Under the pieces are notes generated by a model. The model searched no databases and was not told the DNA's origin. It was given only the letters and a program-made list of their open reading frames with translations. The position numbers and the translations under genes were made by a program. From assembly GCF_030818655.1 (NCBI RefSeq), contig NZ_JAUTAN010000001.1, positions 3,534,001 through 3,598,000 on the forward strand: DNA of 64,000 nucleotides, read 5' to 3'. Positions 44,452 to 59,024 of this stretch are shown piece after piece (position 1 is the first letter of the stretch; each line of letters begins with the position of its first letter). This DNA comes from Nocardioides zeae. Lineage in GTDB: Bacteria; Actinomycetota; Actinomycetes; Propionibacteriales; Nocardioidaceae.

Positions 44452-46014
44452 GTGCACTCATGGACTGCGGACGAGTTCCGCCTCATCGCGTCGCGGGAGA
44501 GCGACGACGTCGAGCTCAAGACCGGCGCGTCTGCCAAGAAGCTGCAAGAGGCGATGGTCGCGTTCACCAACACCGGCGGCGGGACCGTCTTCGTTGGTGT
44601 CACCGACGAGCGAGTCATCGTCGGTCGCCGTCACGACCAAGGCATCGACGACACCGTGCACGAGGCAGCGCTCACGGCCATGAACGTGGGGCGGTACTCG
44701 ATTTCCGAAGGGTCTGTCGACGGCACCCCGATCGTCGTCGTCGACGTAGAACCACGCGAGGACGAGGTGGCGCAGACCAGTGACGGCCGAGTGCTCAAGC
44801 GCAGGGGTGGCCGGAATGTCCCAGTCTTCGGCGCGGAGCTGTGGGAGCTCATGTCGACACGGGCGTTGCGCCGATACGAGACGAGCCCGAGCGGGATCTC
44901 GCCCCAGGATGTGCAGGCCGACATCGCTCGGGAGGTTGCGCACCAGCACGGGTGGTCAGACGACGCACGTGCCGATCGGTGGCGCGAGCGCGGCCTCCTG
45001 CATGCGGACGGATCTCTGACGATCGCCGGCGCCCTCATTCTCACTGACCCCGTCGACACGCTCGGTACAGCCAAGTTCGTCATCGACATTCGCACCTACG
45101 AGTCCGACGATTCGGCCAGCTACGTGCGGCGCGGCTCAATGCGTGGTCCGGTGCAGCACCAGGCGGAGGCGGCAACGAGCTGGGTGCTACGCGAGATCGG
45201 CACGGAGATGATCGTTACCGGAGCGCGCCGTCATGACGTGCCTCGCCTTCCTCGGCGCGTCGTGCGGGAGACAGTCGCAAACGCAGTTGCACACCGCGAC
45301 TACTCACGAGATCAGTCGCCGGTCGTCATCGAAATTCGGCCTTCTTCAGTCACGGTCACCAGTCCCGGGCGATTACCAGCGCCGGTGACCGTGGCGACCT
45401 TGAGGGAGGCTCAAGCGCCCCGCAACCACACCATCATCGACGTGTTGCGTCGCTTCGGACTGGCCGAGGACAGCGGCCAGGGCATCGACATCATCCAGGA
45501 CGGAATGCGTCTCGAGATGCTGGATGAGCCGATCTTCGAGGAGCTGGGCGACAGCTTCCAGGTGACACTGAAGCTGCACGGGCTCGTGTCCATCTCGGAG
45601 CGAGCTTGGTTGGCCGAGTACGAGCGGCAGGGCCAGCTCCACGAAGGAGATCGCCTGCTGCTCCTCACCGTCCTGCGCGATGGTCGGATTACCAACAGCC
45701 GAGCACGCGAGCAACTGGGCATCGACAGTGTGGAGGCCAGGTCTCGTCTTCGCCGGCTTCGTGACAACGGGATGCTGGAACAGCAGGGGACGCGAGGGCG
45801 GTCCTCGTACACGCTCGGCGCGATCGGGCCAGAGCGCAGCATGGACGAGGTGGTGCTGCGCGCAGCGACGGAAGCACCATTGACCAACGCGGCCGTGCGA
45901 GCGATGCTCGGTCTGGATCGCTACCGAGCGGGACAGCTGCTCAAGCGCCTTGTATCGGAGGGCAGCCTGGTCCAGCAGGGCGAGCGACGCGCCACCACCT
46001 ATCGGCTGCCGTAG
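44452..46014 (+). CDS. Schlafen AlbA_2-domain ATP-binding protein / regulator
   Basis: A 520-residue protein. The N-terminal AlbA_2 domain is clear (DEFRLIASRESDDVELKTGASAKKLQEAMVAFTNTGGGTVFVGVTDE). It is followed by an ATP-binding HATPase-like segment (RVVRETVANAVAHRDYSRDQSPVVIEI ... GLAEDSGQGIDII), and the C-terminus carries winged-helix repeats. GTG 44452 starts just before the domain; TTG/ATG codons at 44386-44392 would add a leader with no homology. The AT-rich bases 44361-44450 are the likely promoter. It stands 82 bases before jetA and may regulate the Wadjet genes or act as an extra defence factor. Confidence 0.8.
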   Translation: MHSWTADEFRLIASRESDDVELKTGASAKKLQEAMVAFTNTGGGTVFVGVTDERVIVGRRHDQGIDDTVHEAALTAMNVGRYSISEGSVDGTPIVVVDVEPREDEVAQTSDGRVLKRRGGRNVPVFGAELWELMSTRALRRYETSPSGISPQDVQADIAREVAHQHGWSDDARADRWRERGLLHADGSLTIAGALILTDPVDTLGTAKFVIDIRTYESDDSASYVRRGSMRGPVQHQAEAATSWVLREIGTEMIVTGARRHDVPRLPRRVVRETVANAVAHRDYSRDQSPVVIEIRPSSVTVTSPGRLPAPVTVATLREAQAPRNHTIIDVLRRFGLAEDSGQGIDIIQDGMRLEMLDEPIFEELGDSFQVTLKLHGLVSISERAWLAEYERQGQLHEGDRLLLLTVLRDGRITNSRAREQLGIDSVEARSRLRRLRDNGMLEQQGTRGRSSYTLGAIGPERSMDEVVLRAATEAPLTNAAVRAMLGLDRYRAGQLLKRLVSEGSLVQQGERRATTYRLP

Positions 46015-46096
46015 GTCCCTGCGCCCTGGATTTGCAGTGGCGCCAAACCATCAGATTGCCTCGGAACTGTCAGCCCCCGCTGGCAGGATGCCCGGC

Positions 46097-47545
46097 ATGT
46101 CGGCTCTCGCGACGGCACTCGCCTACCAGCGTCTCGTCGAGCAGAGTGCCGCGCTCCGGCTCCTCCGGGCAGACCATGCTCCGGTGATCGCTGCGGTTCT
46201 CGCGCAGCACCTCGGCGCGCCGGGTGCCCGCCTGGCGGCAGATGATCTCTACGAGCTCGTCGATGGCGACCTCGAGGTGCTGCGCGACCACGTCGACCTG
46301 CCCCAGAACGCCCGCGGCTACTGCGACGATTGGCGTTCCGCCGGCTTCCTCGTGCGTCGGCCGGCCGCAGAAGCGCGCGGTGAGACGATCGAGCTCTCGC
46401 CCGACGCCGTCGTCGCCCTCCGGGTGCTCGCCCAGCTGGAGGCACCCCGCTCCACGATCACGCAGTCCCGCCTGGTCAACCTCGCCCAAGCCGTGCGACA
46501 GCTGGCGATCGACACCGATCCCGACGTGTCCCGACGACTCGATGCGCTCCGCGCCGAGCGCCAGCACATCGACGAGCAGATCGCCCGGGTGGCCTCAGGT
46601 GAAGTCGACGTGCTGGACGAACGTCAGGTGCGGGAGCGTCTCGGGGAGGTGCTCCTGCAGGCGCGCGACCTCCCCGGAGACTTCGCCGGTGTTCGCGCTC
46701 GCTTCGAGGAGCTGAACCACCAGCTGCGGGCCCGCGTCCTCGACTCCGACGACCCGGGCGCGGTCCTCGACGACGTCTTCCGCGGGGTCGACCTCATCGA
46801 GTCCTCCGACGAAGGTCAGACCTTCAGCGCGTTCTCCGCCCTCCTCCGCGACGCCGAACGGTCCTCCGAGCTCGAGTCCGATCTCGCCGCGGTGCTCGAC
46901 CGCGCCATGGTCGACACGCTCGAGCCGGAGTCGCGGCATGCACTGCGCTCGCTCGTGCGCGACCTGAAGCGCGGCAGCCGCGAGGTGCACGGCGTGCTCA
47001 CGGAGTTCGCCCGCGGCCTTCGGCGCTACGTCTTCTCGCAGGAGTTCCAACGCGACCGGGCGTTGCGCGACGCCCTGCAGGAGGCGCTTGCCGCTGCAGT
47101 TCCCGCCAGCAGGCACCTCAAGCCGTACGCCCCGCTCGACCGCGAGCTGGAGCTCTCGACCCTCCGCATGACGAGCGTCGGGGAGATCGCGGTGCACGAC
47201 CCGATGGAGTTCCGCACCGGCGCGACGCTCGCTGCAGCCGAGCCGACCACGGTCGATCTGGCAGCCCTCGCTGCGATCGCCCGGGAGAGTGAGATCGACT
47301 TCGCGGAGCTCATCGACAACGTCAACGCGGTCGTCGACGGCCGGGGCGAGGTCACCGTCGCCGGGGTCCTCGCCGTCGCGCCCGCCACCCAGGGGCTGGC
47401 GAGCATCGTGGGACTCCTCTCGCTCGCGATGGCGCACGGGCAGGTGAGGAGCGACGTGACCGAGGTGTTGGCGTGGACCGGCCGTGACGGCGTTCCTCGT
47501 GCGGCGGAGGTCACGACCCATGTGTTCACCAGGAGGATCGCATGA
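46097..47545 (+). CDS. jetA: Wadjet antiplasmid protein JetA (DUF3375)
   Basis: A 482-residue MukF-like kleisin subunit of the type I Wadjet SMC complex. DUF3375 features are the N-terminal YQRLVEQSAALRLLRADHAPVIAAVLAQHL, a long helical centre (DALRAERQHIDEQIARVASGEVDVLDERQVRERLGEVLLQARDLPGDFAGVRARFEELNH) and a C-terminal winged domain. ATG 46097 has GGCAGGA upstream; ATG 46088 is an alternative. Its TGA overlaps the jetB ATG. Confidence 0.9.
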   Translation: MSALATALAYQRLVEQSAALRLLRADHAPVIAAVLAQHLGAPGARLAADDLYELVDGDLEVLRDHVDLPQNARGYCDDWRSAGFLVRRPAAEARGETIELSPDAVVALRVLAQLEAPRSTITQSRLVNLAQAVRQLAIDTDPDVSRRLDALRAERQHIDEQIARVASGEVDVLDERQVRERLGEVLLQARDLPGDFAGVRARFEELNHQLRARVLDSDDPGAVLDDVFRGVDLIESSDEGQTFSAFSALLRDAERSSELESDLAAVLDRAMVDTLEPESRHALRSLVRDLKRGSREVHGVLTEFARGLRRYVFSQEFQRDRALRDALQEALAAAVPASRHLKPYAPLDRELELSTLRMTSVGEIAVHDPMEFRTGATLAAAEPTTVDLAALAAIARESEIDFAELIDNVNAVVDGRGEVTVAGVLAVAPATQGLASIVGLLSLAMAHGQVRSDVTEVLAWTGRDGVPRAAEVTTHVFTRRIA

Positions 47546-48177
47546 ACGAACAGGCGGCGGAGTCCGAGGCTCTGGGCCTGTGGACGGGTGACCGAGGGCG
47601 CCTGCACGAGCAGTCCCGACGTGCTCTGCTCGAGCTCCTCAAGGGTCCCTACCTGTCAGGTCGGCAGCGACCGCAGCTGTGGGCAGCACTGGTCGCCGAC
47701 GAGGCGGCGATCCGCTCGCGTCTCCACGACGTGTTCCTCGAGCTCGTCCTCGACCCCGTCGACGAGTTCGCGTTCACCCGCAAGGTGCGCACCACCGAGC
47801 TGGACGTCCCGAGTCCGCTCCGCACCGAGACGCTCACGTTCCTCGACACCGCGATGCTGCTCGTGCTCCGGCAGCAGGTGCTGGCCGCACCGGGCGAGGC
47901 ACGCGTGATCGTCGGGCAGGAGGAGGTCTACGAGCGGCTGGACGTCTACCGCACGGGCGACGCGTCGTCCTACCTGCGCAACCTCAACGGAGCCTGGGGT
48001 CGCATGATGAACAAGCTGCGGGTCATCCACGCCGCCGGCGAGGGCCGCGCGGAGATCTCGCCGGTGGTCAAGTTCCTGCTCGATCACGACCACGTCGTCG
48101 CGCTCACCGCGGAGTACCGGCGGATCGCTGGCGCCGAGCCAGCCGTGACAGACCCGGCCGACGAGGAGGAGTCGTGA
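47542..48177 (+). CDS. jetB: Wadjet antiplasmid protein JetB (DUF4194)
   Basis: A 211-residue MukE-like KITE protein. DUF4194 pattern: RRALLELLKGPYLSGRQRPQLWAALVADEAAIRSRLHDVFLELVLD, then FLDTAMLLVLRQQVLAAPGEARVIVGQEEVYERLDVYRTGDA and MNKLRVIHAAGEGRAEISPVVKFL. It is translationally coupled to both neighbours (ATGA with jetA, GTGA with jetC). Confidence 0.9.
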   Translation: MNEQAAESEALGLWTGDRGRLHEQSRRALLELLKGPYLSGRQRPQLWAALVADEAAIRSRLHDVFLELVLDPVDEFAFTRKVRTTELDVPSPLRTETLTFLDTAMLLVLRQQVLAAPGEARVIVGQEEVYERLDVYRTGDASSYLRNLNGAWGRMMNKLRVIHAAGEGRAEISPVVKFLLDHDHVVALTAEYRRIAGAEPAVTDPADEEES

Positions 48178-51100
48178 GTGAGGCTCTGTTCGAGCTGACC
48201 GCCGGGAAGAGTCAGGCTGATCCGCAGTGGCGGCTCGCGGAGGTGCAGGTGGCCAACTGGGGCACGTTCCACGACGCGATCTACCGCATCCCGGTCGCCC
48301 GCAGGGGCCACCTCATCACGGGTCCGTCGGGGTCGGGCAAGTCCTCCCTCCTCGACGCGATCGCCGCCGTGCTGACGCCCGACAAGTGGTTGCGCCTCAA
48401 CCAGGCGGCCCAAGGTGGCCGGCGCCGCGACGACCAGCGCAGCGTCTACAGCTATGTCCGTGGGGCCTGGTCCCGCACCGTCGACGCGACCGAGGACAAG
48501 GTGGTGAGCGCCTACCTGCGAGACCGCGCCACCTGGAGCGGCATCGTGCTCCGGTTCGAGGACGGCCTCGGCGGCACCGCCTCCCTCGCGCGATTGTTCT
48601 TCCTCCGCGCCACCGCCTCGACATCGGCCGAGATCAACGACCTGTGTCTCTTGGAGCGCTCCGCCGTCGACCTTGAAGACCTCCAGGACTTCGTCGCCGC
48701 CGGCATCGAGACTCGCAAGATCGCGCAACGGTGGCCGACGGCCGTCGTCACGAGCAACCACAGCCACAGCAAGTTCTACGCACGGATGCGCTCGGTCTTC
48801 GGCATCGCGGAGGAGACCGCGCTCCAGCTGCTGCACAAGACGCAGGCCGCCAAGAGCCTCGACAGCCTCGACCAGCTCTTCCGCGACTACATGCTGCCGA
48901 CCCCCGGCACGTTCGCCCTTGCCGACACGGCCGTCGAGCAGTTCGGCGAGCTGCGCGACGCGCACGACCGCGTGGTCCAGCTGCGTCGACAGCGCGACGA
49001 CCTGCTGGCCCTCAGGGAGCACGCGGAGCGGTACGACGCGGCGCAGGACGCTGCCGACCGCACCCGCACGCTCATCGACGCCGTGCGTCCCTACCGCCTT
49101 CGACGCACGCTCGATCTCGCGCGCACCGATCTCGCCGACCTGGAGGAACGACTCCGCGTGCTGACGATCGAGGTCGAGCAGGCCGACACCGCGCACGCGG
49201 CCGCCCGGACCGCCCACGAGGACGCGGAGCGACGGGTGCATTCACTCGGCGGGGCGGAGGTGGACCGACTGCAGGAGCGCATCCGGCTCGCGCGGGACAC
49301 AGCTGGCGCTGTTCGTGCCCGCTGGCAGGAGTTCGACACGTCGCTGCGCTCTGTCGGTGTCGACGGCGCGCCGGAGGATGCGGACGGCTTCGCGGAGCTG
49401 GTCCGGGCCATCGACGAGATCCTCGCCCAGGAGCCGCCCCCGGGGATGAACCACGAGCAGATGCGGGCGCTGGCGGAGGCCCGCGCCGAGGTGCAGCGCC
49501 TCGATCGAGAAGTCGCCTCGATCCGCACCACCGGTAGCACGGTGCCTGACGACCTCCTGACGATCCGCGCAGAGCTGGCGCTGGACCTCGCCGTACCGGT
49601 CGCGGCTCTTCCGTTCGCCGCCGAACAGCTCGAGGTCCGCGCCGACCACGCCGACTGGACCGGCGCAATCGAACGAGTGCTCCGCCCTTTCGCCCTGACG
49701 CTGCTGGTGCGCTCGGAGCACCTCCCCGCCGTGCGGCGCTGGATCGACACCCGATCGCTGCGAGCGCGACTCGTGTTCGAGGAGGTGAGCGCCTCCGCCC
49801 CGCCCGCGCGGCCCGCACGGTCCGAGCTCTCGCTCGTCCACCGGGTCACCGTCGCTCCTGGCCCGTTCTCCACATGGATCGCGGGCCAGCTCTCGGAACG
49901 GTACGACTACGCCTGCGTCGACTCACCCGACTCGCTGGGCGAGCACGTGCGTGCCGTGACCATCAACGGCCAGCTCAAGACGTCCCGCACACGCTACGAG
50001 AAGGATGACCGTCGGCGCATCAACGACCGCGGGCGGTGGGTGCTCGGCGACCGTGACGGCAAGCTCGAAGCACTCAGTGTGCAACGCAGGGAGGCCGCCA
50101 CGCGGCGGAACGAGCTCGAGGAGGCCGCCAACCGGTCCGACCGGGACCGCACGGCGGCGGTCAGCCGTCAGGCCGTCCTCCGCACCTTGCGGCGTCAAAG
50201 CTGGGGCGACATCGACCGACGCGGAGCTGCGGCCGCGGTGGCGGCGCTCGAGCAGCAGCTTGTCGAGGTCTCCGCGAACCGTGGCGACCTCCATGCCGCG
50301 TTGACTGCTCAGCACCAGGCACAGCAGCAGCTGGATGCAGCAACAGAGCAACGGGACGAGCTGCGCTTCCAGCTGCGCATCGCGAACGATTCGCGCGCCG
50401 CCGTGGCCGCCGTCGTCGCCGAGATCGAGGGCGACGTCGCCTCCGGTGCCGTCGCCGAGATCGACGCCGGGACGACCGCTGCCCTCGACGAGCGGTTCCG
50501 TCGCCACGGCGGGCGCCGGATCACGCGCGAGCGGATCGGCGACATCTCCCAGGACGTGACGCAGCAGCTGGGCCAGGAGAACACCGCGGCGCTCAGCGCG
50601 GTCGCCAGCGCGGGACACGCCGTGGTCGGGGCGGCCACCCACTTCAACGACCAATGGCCCGCTGCGGCGGCGACCGCCGAGCTCGTGGCGACCGTGGGCG
50701 ACCGTGGCGCCTACCTCGACCTCCTGGACTCGATCGTCGCCCAGGGGCTCCCCGACCACGAGGCGAACTTCCTGCGTCTGCTCCGCGACCGCTCCCGCGA
50801 CCTCATCGGCGAGCTCGTCAGCGACATCCACGATGCACCTCGCGAGATCGAAGAACGCATCCGACCCGTCAACGCCTCGCTCCGGCGCTCGCCGTTCGAC
50901 GTCGACAGGTTCCTGAAGCTGCGCATCAAGACAAGACGTACGGAGACGGTCCACCGCTTCCTCGCCGATCTACGCTCCGTTGTGGACGGGAGCTGGACCG
51001 ACGACGACGTCGGTTCCGCGGAGCGGCGGTTCGCGATCCTCGCCGACATCATGCGCAGACTGGCGTCGAGCGATCACGTGGACCGCACGTGGCGTCTCCA

Positions 51101-51518
51101 CTGCCTCGACACCCGCCTGCACGTGACCTTCCTCGCCGAGGAGATCGACCGGGACGGGCGGGTGCAGGCGACGTATGACTCTGGCGCGGCGATGTCGGGG
51201 GGACAACAGCAGAAGCTTGTGATCTTCTGCCTGGCGGCGGCGCTGCGCTACCAGCTGGCCGACACTGACGACGCTGTGCCCCGCTACGGCACGATCGTGC
51301 TCGACGAGGCGTTCGACAAGGCGGACACGCGCTACACCCGCATGGCGCTCGACGTCTTCGTCGAGTTCGGCTTCCAGATGGTGCTCGCGACGCCGCAGAA
51401 ACTTTTGCAGACCATCGAGCCGTACGTCGGGGGCGCCACTTCGATCGAGAACCCCACCCGACGACTTTCCACCTTCGCCGACATTCCCTGGAACGAGCGA
51501 CGCGAGGAGAAGAAGTGA
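48174..51518 (+). CDS. jetC: Wadjet antiplasmid protein JetC (MukB/SbcC-like SMC ATPase)
   Basis: A 1114-residue SMC-family ATPase. Walker A is GPSGSGKSS (50-58). Two long coiled-coil arms (about 250-490 and 640-790) flank a hinge near 490-620. The ABC signature is MSGGQQQK, and Walker B is YGTIVLDEAFDKAD, with a D-loop-like continuation. It works with JetA and JetB as a loop-extruding motor that detects small circular DNA; cleavage is done by JetD. GTG 48174 overlaps the jetB stop. Confidence 0.93.
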   Translation: MSEALFELTAGKSQADPQWRLAEVQVANWGTFHDAIYRIPVARRGHLITGPSGSGKSSLLDAIAAVLTPDKWLRLNQAAQGGRRRDDQRSVYSYVRGAWSRTVDATEDKVVSAYLRDRATWSGIVLRFEDGLGGTASLARLFFLRATASTSAEINDLCLLERSAVDLEDLQDFVAAGIETRKIAQRWPTAVVTSNHSHSKFYARMRSVFGIAEETALQLLHKTQAAKSLDSLDQLFRDYMLPTPGTFALADTAVEQFGELRDAHDRVVQLRRQRDDLLALREHAERYDAAQDAADRTRTLIDAVRPYRLRRTLDLARTDLADLEERLRVLTIEVEQADTAHAAARTAHEDAERRVHSLGGAEVDRLQERIRLARDTAGAVRARWQEFDTSLRSVGVDGAPEDADGFAELVRAIDEILAQEPPPGMNHEQMRALAEARAEVQRLDREVASIRTTGSTVPDDLLTIRAELALDLAVPVAALPFAAEQLEVRADHADWTGAIERVLRPFALTLLVRSEHLPAVRRWIDTRSLRARLVFEEVSASAPPARPARSELSLVHRVTVAPGPFSTWIAGQLSERYDYACVDSPDSLGEHVRAVTINGQLKTSRTRYEKDDRRRINDRGRWVLGDRDGKLEALSVQRREAATRRNELEEAANRSDRDRTAAVSRQAVLRTLRRQSWGDIDRRGAAAAVAALEQQLVEVSANRGDLHAALTAQHQAQQQLDAATEQRDELRFQLRIANDSRAAVAAVVAEIEGDVASGAVAEIDAGTTAALDERFRRHGGRRITRERIGDISQDVTQQLGQENTAALSAVASAGHAVVGAATHFNDQWPAAAATAELVATVGDRGAYLDLLDSIVAQGLPDHEANFLRLLRDRSRDLIGELVSDIHDAPREIEERIRPVNASLRRSPFDVDRFLKLRIKTRRTETVHRFLADLRSVVDGSWTDDDVGSAERRFAILADIMRRLASSDHVDRTWRLHCLDTRLHVTFLAEEIDRDGRVQATYDSGAAMSGGQQQKLVIFCLAAALRYQLADTDDAVPRYGTIVLDEAFDKADTRYTRMALDVFVEFGFQMVLATPQKLLQTIEPYVGGATSIENPTRRLSTFADIPWNERREEKK

Positions 51519-52652
51519 TCGACATCGAGACCGCCCGGGCGCGCAGCCCGGGATCGTCTGGCCGCCCGGCTTGCCGACTGGGCTGCCCACGAGCCTGAGG
51601 GCGCAGCTCTGTCCGTGGCGCTGAAGCCACCCTCCGAAAGAACAGCCCTTGCTGACCAGGCTCAGGTCGAGGCCTGGGTGCGCGGCTGGAGGTCGCTCGG
51701 CCTTCCGGTCGGTGCGACTGTCGACTGGGAGACACGCTCCTGGAAGCGCATCGGCCAGCAAGAGGTGCCGGTCCGTCTCCGACTCGACGGCCCCGGGGCA
51801 GTGGCGGCGTTCGGCGGCGGTGTACCCAGAAGGGACTGGACGCTCCTGGTCGAACGCGTCGCTCATCTCCGGGAGAACCTAGGAGCTTCTCCCGAGCTGG
51901 ATGCTGCCGTGCGTCGCCACCGGACACAGCTCGTCGGCTGGGACGACCACGCGTTCCGGCAGGTGGTCGAGGTGACCCGATGGTTGGTAGCCACCTCGGT
52001 ACGCGGCCTCCGCCCCCGGCAGGTTCCCGTCCGTGGCGTCGACACCAAGTGGTTCGCATCGCACCGTTCGATCGTGACCGATCTGCACGCCGCCGCCACG
52101 GGGTCTCGTGACCTCGGCCTGGTGGAGGCGGACCGACTGATGCGCTTGCGCATCCTCGACCCCGCACTGGCGATCGGTGGGCTCCGCGACCTCGCCGTAC
52201 CGGCGGCGGAGCTGGCCACGGCCTCGATGCGCCCTTGCCTGGTGTTCGTGTTCGAGAACCTCGAGTCCGTGCTCGCCATGCCCGACTGGCCCAGAGCAGT
52301 CGCCCTGCACGGATCGGGGTATGCCGTCGACGCGGTCGCCGGTCTGCCCTGGGTCGCCGACAGCCGCGTCATCTACTGGGGCGACCTCGACTCCCACGGC
52401 TTCGCGATCCTCAACCGGCTTCGCGCCCACGTCCCGCACGCCACCACCACACTCATGGACGAGGACACCCTGCTCGCGCACCGCGACCTGTGGGTGCAGG
52501 AACCGGCCCCCACCCGCGCCGAGTTGCCCACCCTGACGGCAATGGAACGTCGCGCCTTGGATTGCTTGCGCGCCGAGGGAGACGTGCGTCTGGAGCAGGA
52601 GCGCATCCCCTGGTCCACTGCCCTGGCGGGGCTCGAGGACGCCGCCCACTGA
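51515..52652 (+). pseudogene. jetD: Wadjet nuclease JetD (DUF3322/DUF2220) with apparent N-terminal frameshift
   Basis: The body of JetD is intact in one frame from 51519 to 52652 (ALKPPSERTALADQAQVEAWVRGW ... QLVGWDDHAFRQVVEVTRWL ... IYWGDLDSHGFAILNRLR, the Toprim-like metal site, ... HRDLWVQEPAPTRAELPTLTAME). That frame has no ATG or GTG before 51615. The natural start is GTG 51515, overlapping the jetC stop as elsewhere in the operon, but it lies in another frame and reaches TGA at 51596. Removing one base near 51545 joins VIDIETARAR to ARDRLAARLADWAAHEPEG, a plausible JetD N-terminus. So there is either a one-base insertion (natural or a sequencing error), or initiation at GTG 51615 making a protein some 33 residues short (345 aa). 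Confidence 0.8.
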
Positions 52653-52738
52653 CCGTCCGCTCAGTGAACCGAGAACCGTGCGACTGAGCTAACCCGGCAG
52701 CGATGAGTCGTGGCCCGGATGCACGTTGTCGAGCCGGC

Positions 52739-53030
52739 GCGCTTCGCCGCGCCACACCCACGCCACGCCGCGCCGTACCCCGGTCGTGGTGTGAGCCCCG
52801 CAGATACCGAAGGCCTGGCACCACGACCCAGGAGGGGTCCCAGAACCGGTCCGGCAAATGTGCAGCTGGAGCAGTCCGGACGCGACCTGGGATGCACCAG
52901 GCGCACATTTCCGCCCCCCCGCGCTTCGCGGCGCCACGCCCACGGTCAGACCACCCACACCACCCGCGCCCCGTCCCCCGGTCGTGGTGCCAGCCCCACG
53001 AAAACCGCAGGCCTCACACCTTGACCCAGA
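52739..53030. repeat. two imperfect ~100-bp direct repeats flanking a palindrome
   Basis: The gene-free stretch 52653-53089 contains two similar blocks, about 52739-52832 and 52921-53030. Both run from GCGCTTCGC(c/g)GCGCCAC(a/g)CCCACG through CCCCGGTCGTGGTG to CC(g)CAGGCCT-type sequence and end near a GACCCA. Between them AAATGTGCAGCTGG (52856-52869) and CCAGGCGCACATTT (52897-52910) are inverted, pairing at 12 of 14 positions. No reading frame is supported here. Confidence 0.6.
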
Positions 53031-53048
53031 GCGACGGGGACCGGAAAT

Positions 53049-53084
53049 CACGAACGCCCCGCGGAGATCCGCGGGGCGTTCGTG
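53049..53084 (-). terminator. strong hairpin downstream of tRNA-Ile
   Basis: CACGAACGCCCCGCGGA and TCCGCGGGGCGTTCGTG form a perfect 17-bp stem with only GA between them. It begins 6 bases beyond the tRNA-Ile 3' end on the minus strand, so it is the probable transcript terminator. Confidence 0.8.
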
Positions 53085-53089
53085 GTGGG

Positions 53090-53163
53090 TGGGCCTAACA
53101 GGACTTGAACCTGTGACCTCTTCCTTATCAGGGAAGCGCTCTAACCGTCTGAGCTATAGGCCC
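53090..53163 (-). tRNA. tRNA-Ile (GAT)
   Basis: A complete 74-nt cloverleaf on the minus strand: acceptor GGGCCTA/TAGGCCC, D arm GCTC...GAGC, anticodon arm CTTCC-CTGATAA-GGAAG (anticodon GAT) and T arm ACAGG-TTCAAGT-CCTGT. CCA is not encoded. It follows gyrA and the DUF3566 gene, the usual actinobacterial position; its customary neighbour tRNA-Ala is 11.5 kb away. Confidence 0.96.
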
Positions 53164-53229
53164 GTGGCTGGTGCCGGGGAGACACTACTAGAGCCCCTCG
53201 GCACCACCAAAACCGGGTGAACCGGGTGC

Positions 53230-53747
53230 TCAGCGCTCCTCGGCGAGGGTCACGTCGATGCCGCCGAGCAGCGCCGCCGCGAGGTTGTAGAGGAACGCGC
53301 CGAGCGTCGCCATCGCGGTGATGAGCACGACGTCGACGGCCGCGATGAGCAGCGTGAGGCCCATGACCCGGGACATGCCCACGTAGCCCTCGATGTCGAA
53401 GCTGTCGGCGTCGGAGCCCACCACGTCGGCGATCGTCGAGTTGATGGAGTCCCACACGCCGGCGGCGTCGAGGACGGTCCAGACGATGAAGACGGAGACG
53501 ACCGTGACGATCGCAAAGGCGATCGACAGCAGGAACGCCGTCTTCATCACCGACCACGGGTCGATGTGGGTCAGGCGCAGCCGCGCGCGACGCACGCGCC
53601 GCTTCTGCCGGGCCGCAGCCGCCGTGTCGGCGCCGGCCGCAGCGGAACCGGCGCCCTTGCCCGTCGGGCCGGAGCCGGGGGCCTTGCCTGCACCCGGGCC
53701 GACCTGGGTCGGCCGCACGGCCGTCCCGGTGCGGGAGTCGTCGGTCA

Positions 53748-53748
<1 letters not shown>
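53230..53748 (-). CDS. DUF3566 membrane protein
   Basis: A 172-residue protein encoded directly after gyrA in many actinobacteria. An Ala/Gly-rich disordered N-terminus (~45 residues) and a basic patch (RQKRRVRRARLRLTHIDPWSVMKTAF) are followed by two transmembrane helices (LLSIAFAIVTVVSVFIVWTVL and GLTLLIAAVDVVLITAMATLGAFLYNL). The second ends in the conserved ALLGGIDVTLAEE. ATG 53748 or GTG 53751 both overlap the gyrA stop. The role is unknown, possibly at the cell envelope. Confidence 0.88.
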
Positions 53749-56513
<2,765 letters not shown>

Positions 56514-56583
56514 GATTGCTCTCTCTCCGTGTTGCTAGCGATGTCCAGGACGCGCGCTCCGGCCCCGTCGGGGCCGGGCGGGC

Positions 56584-58956
<2,373 letters not shown>

Positions 58957-59024
58957 TCAGGGTGGCCGCTGGGTCCCCCTACGTCCTCCAGGGCCTCAGA
59001 ACCTCTCCCGGCGAATCCTGCTGC

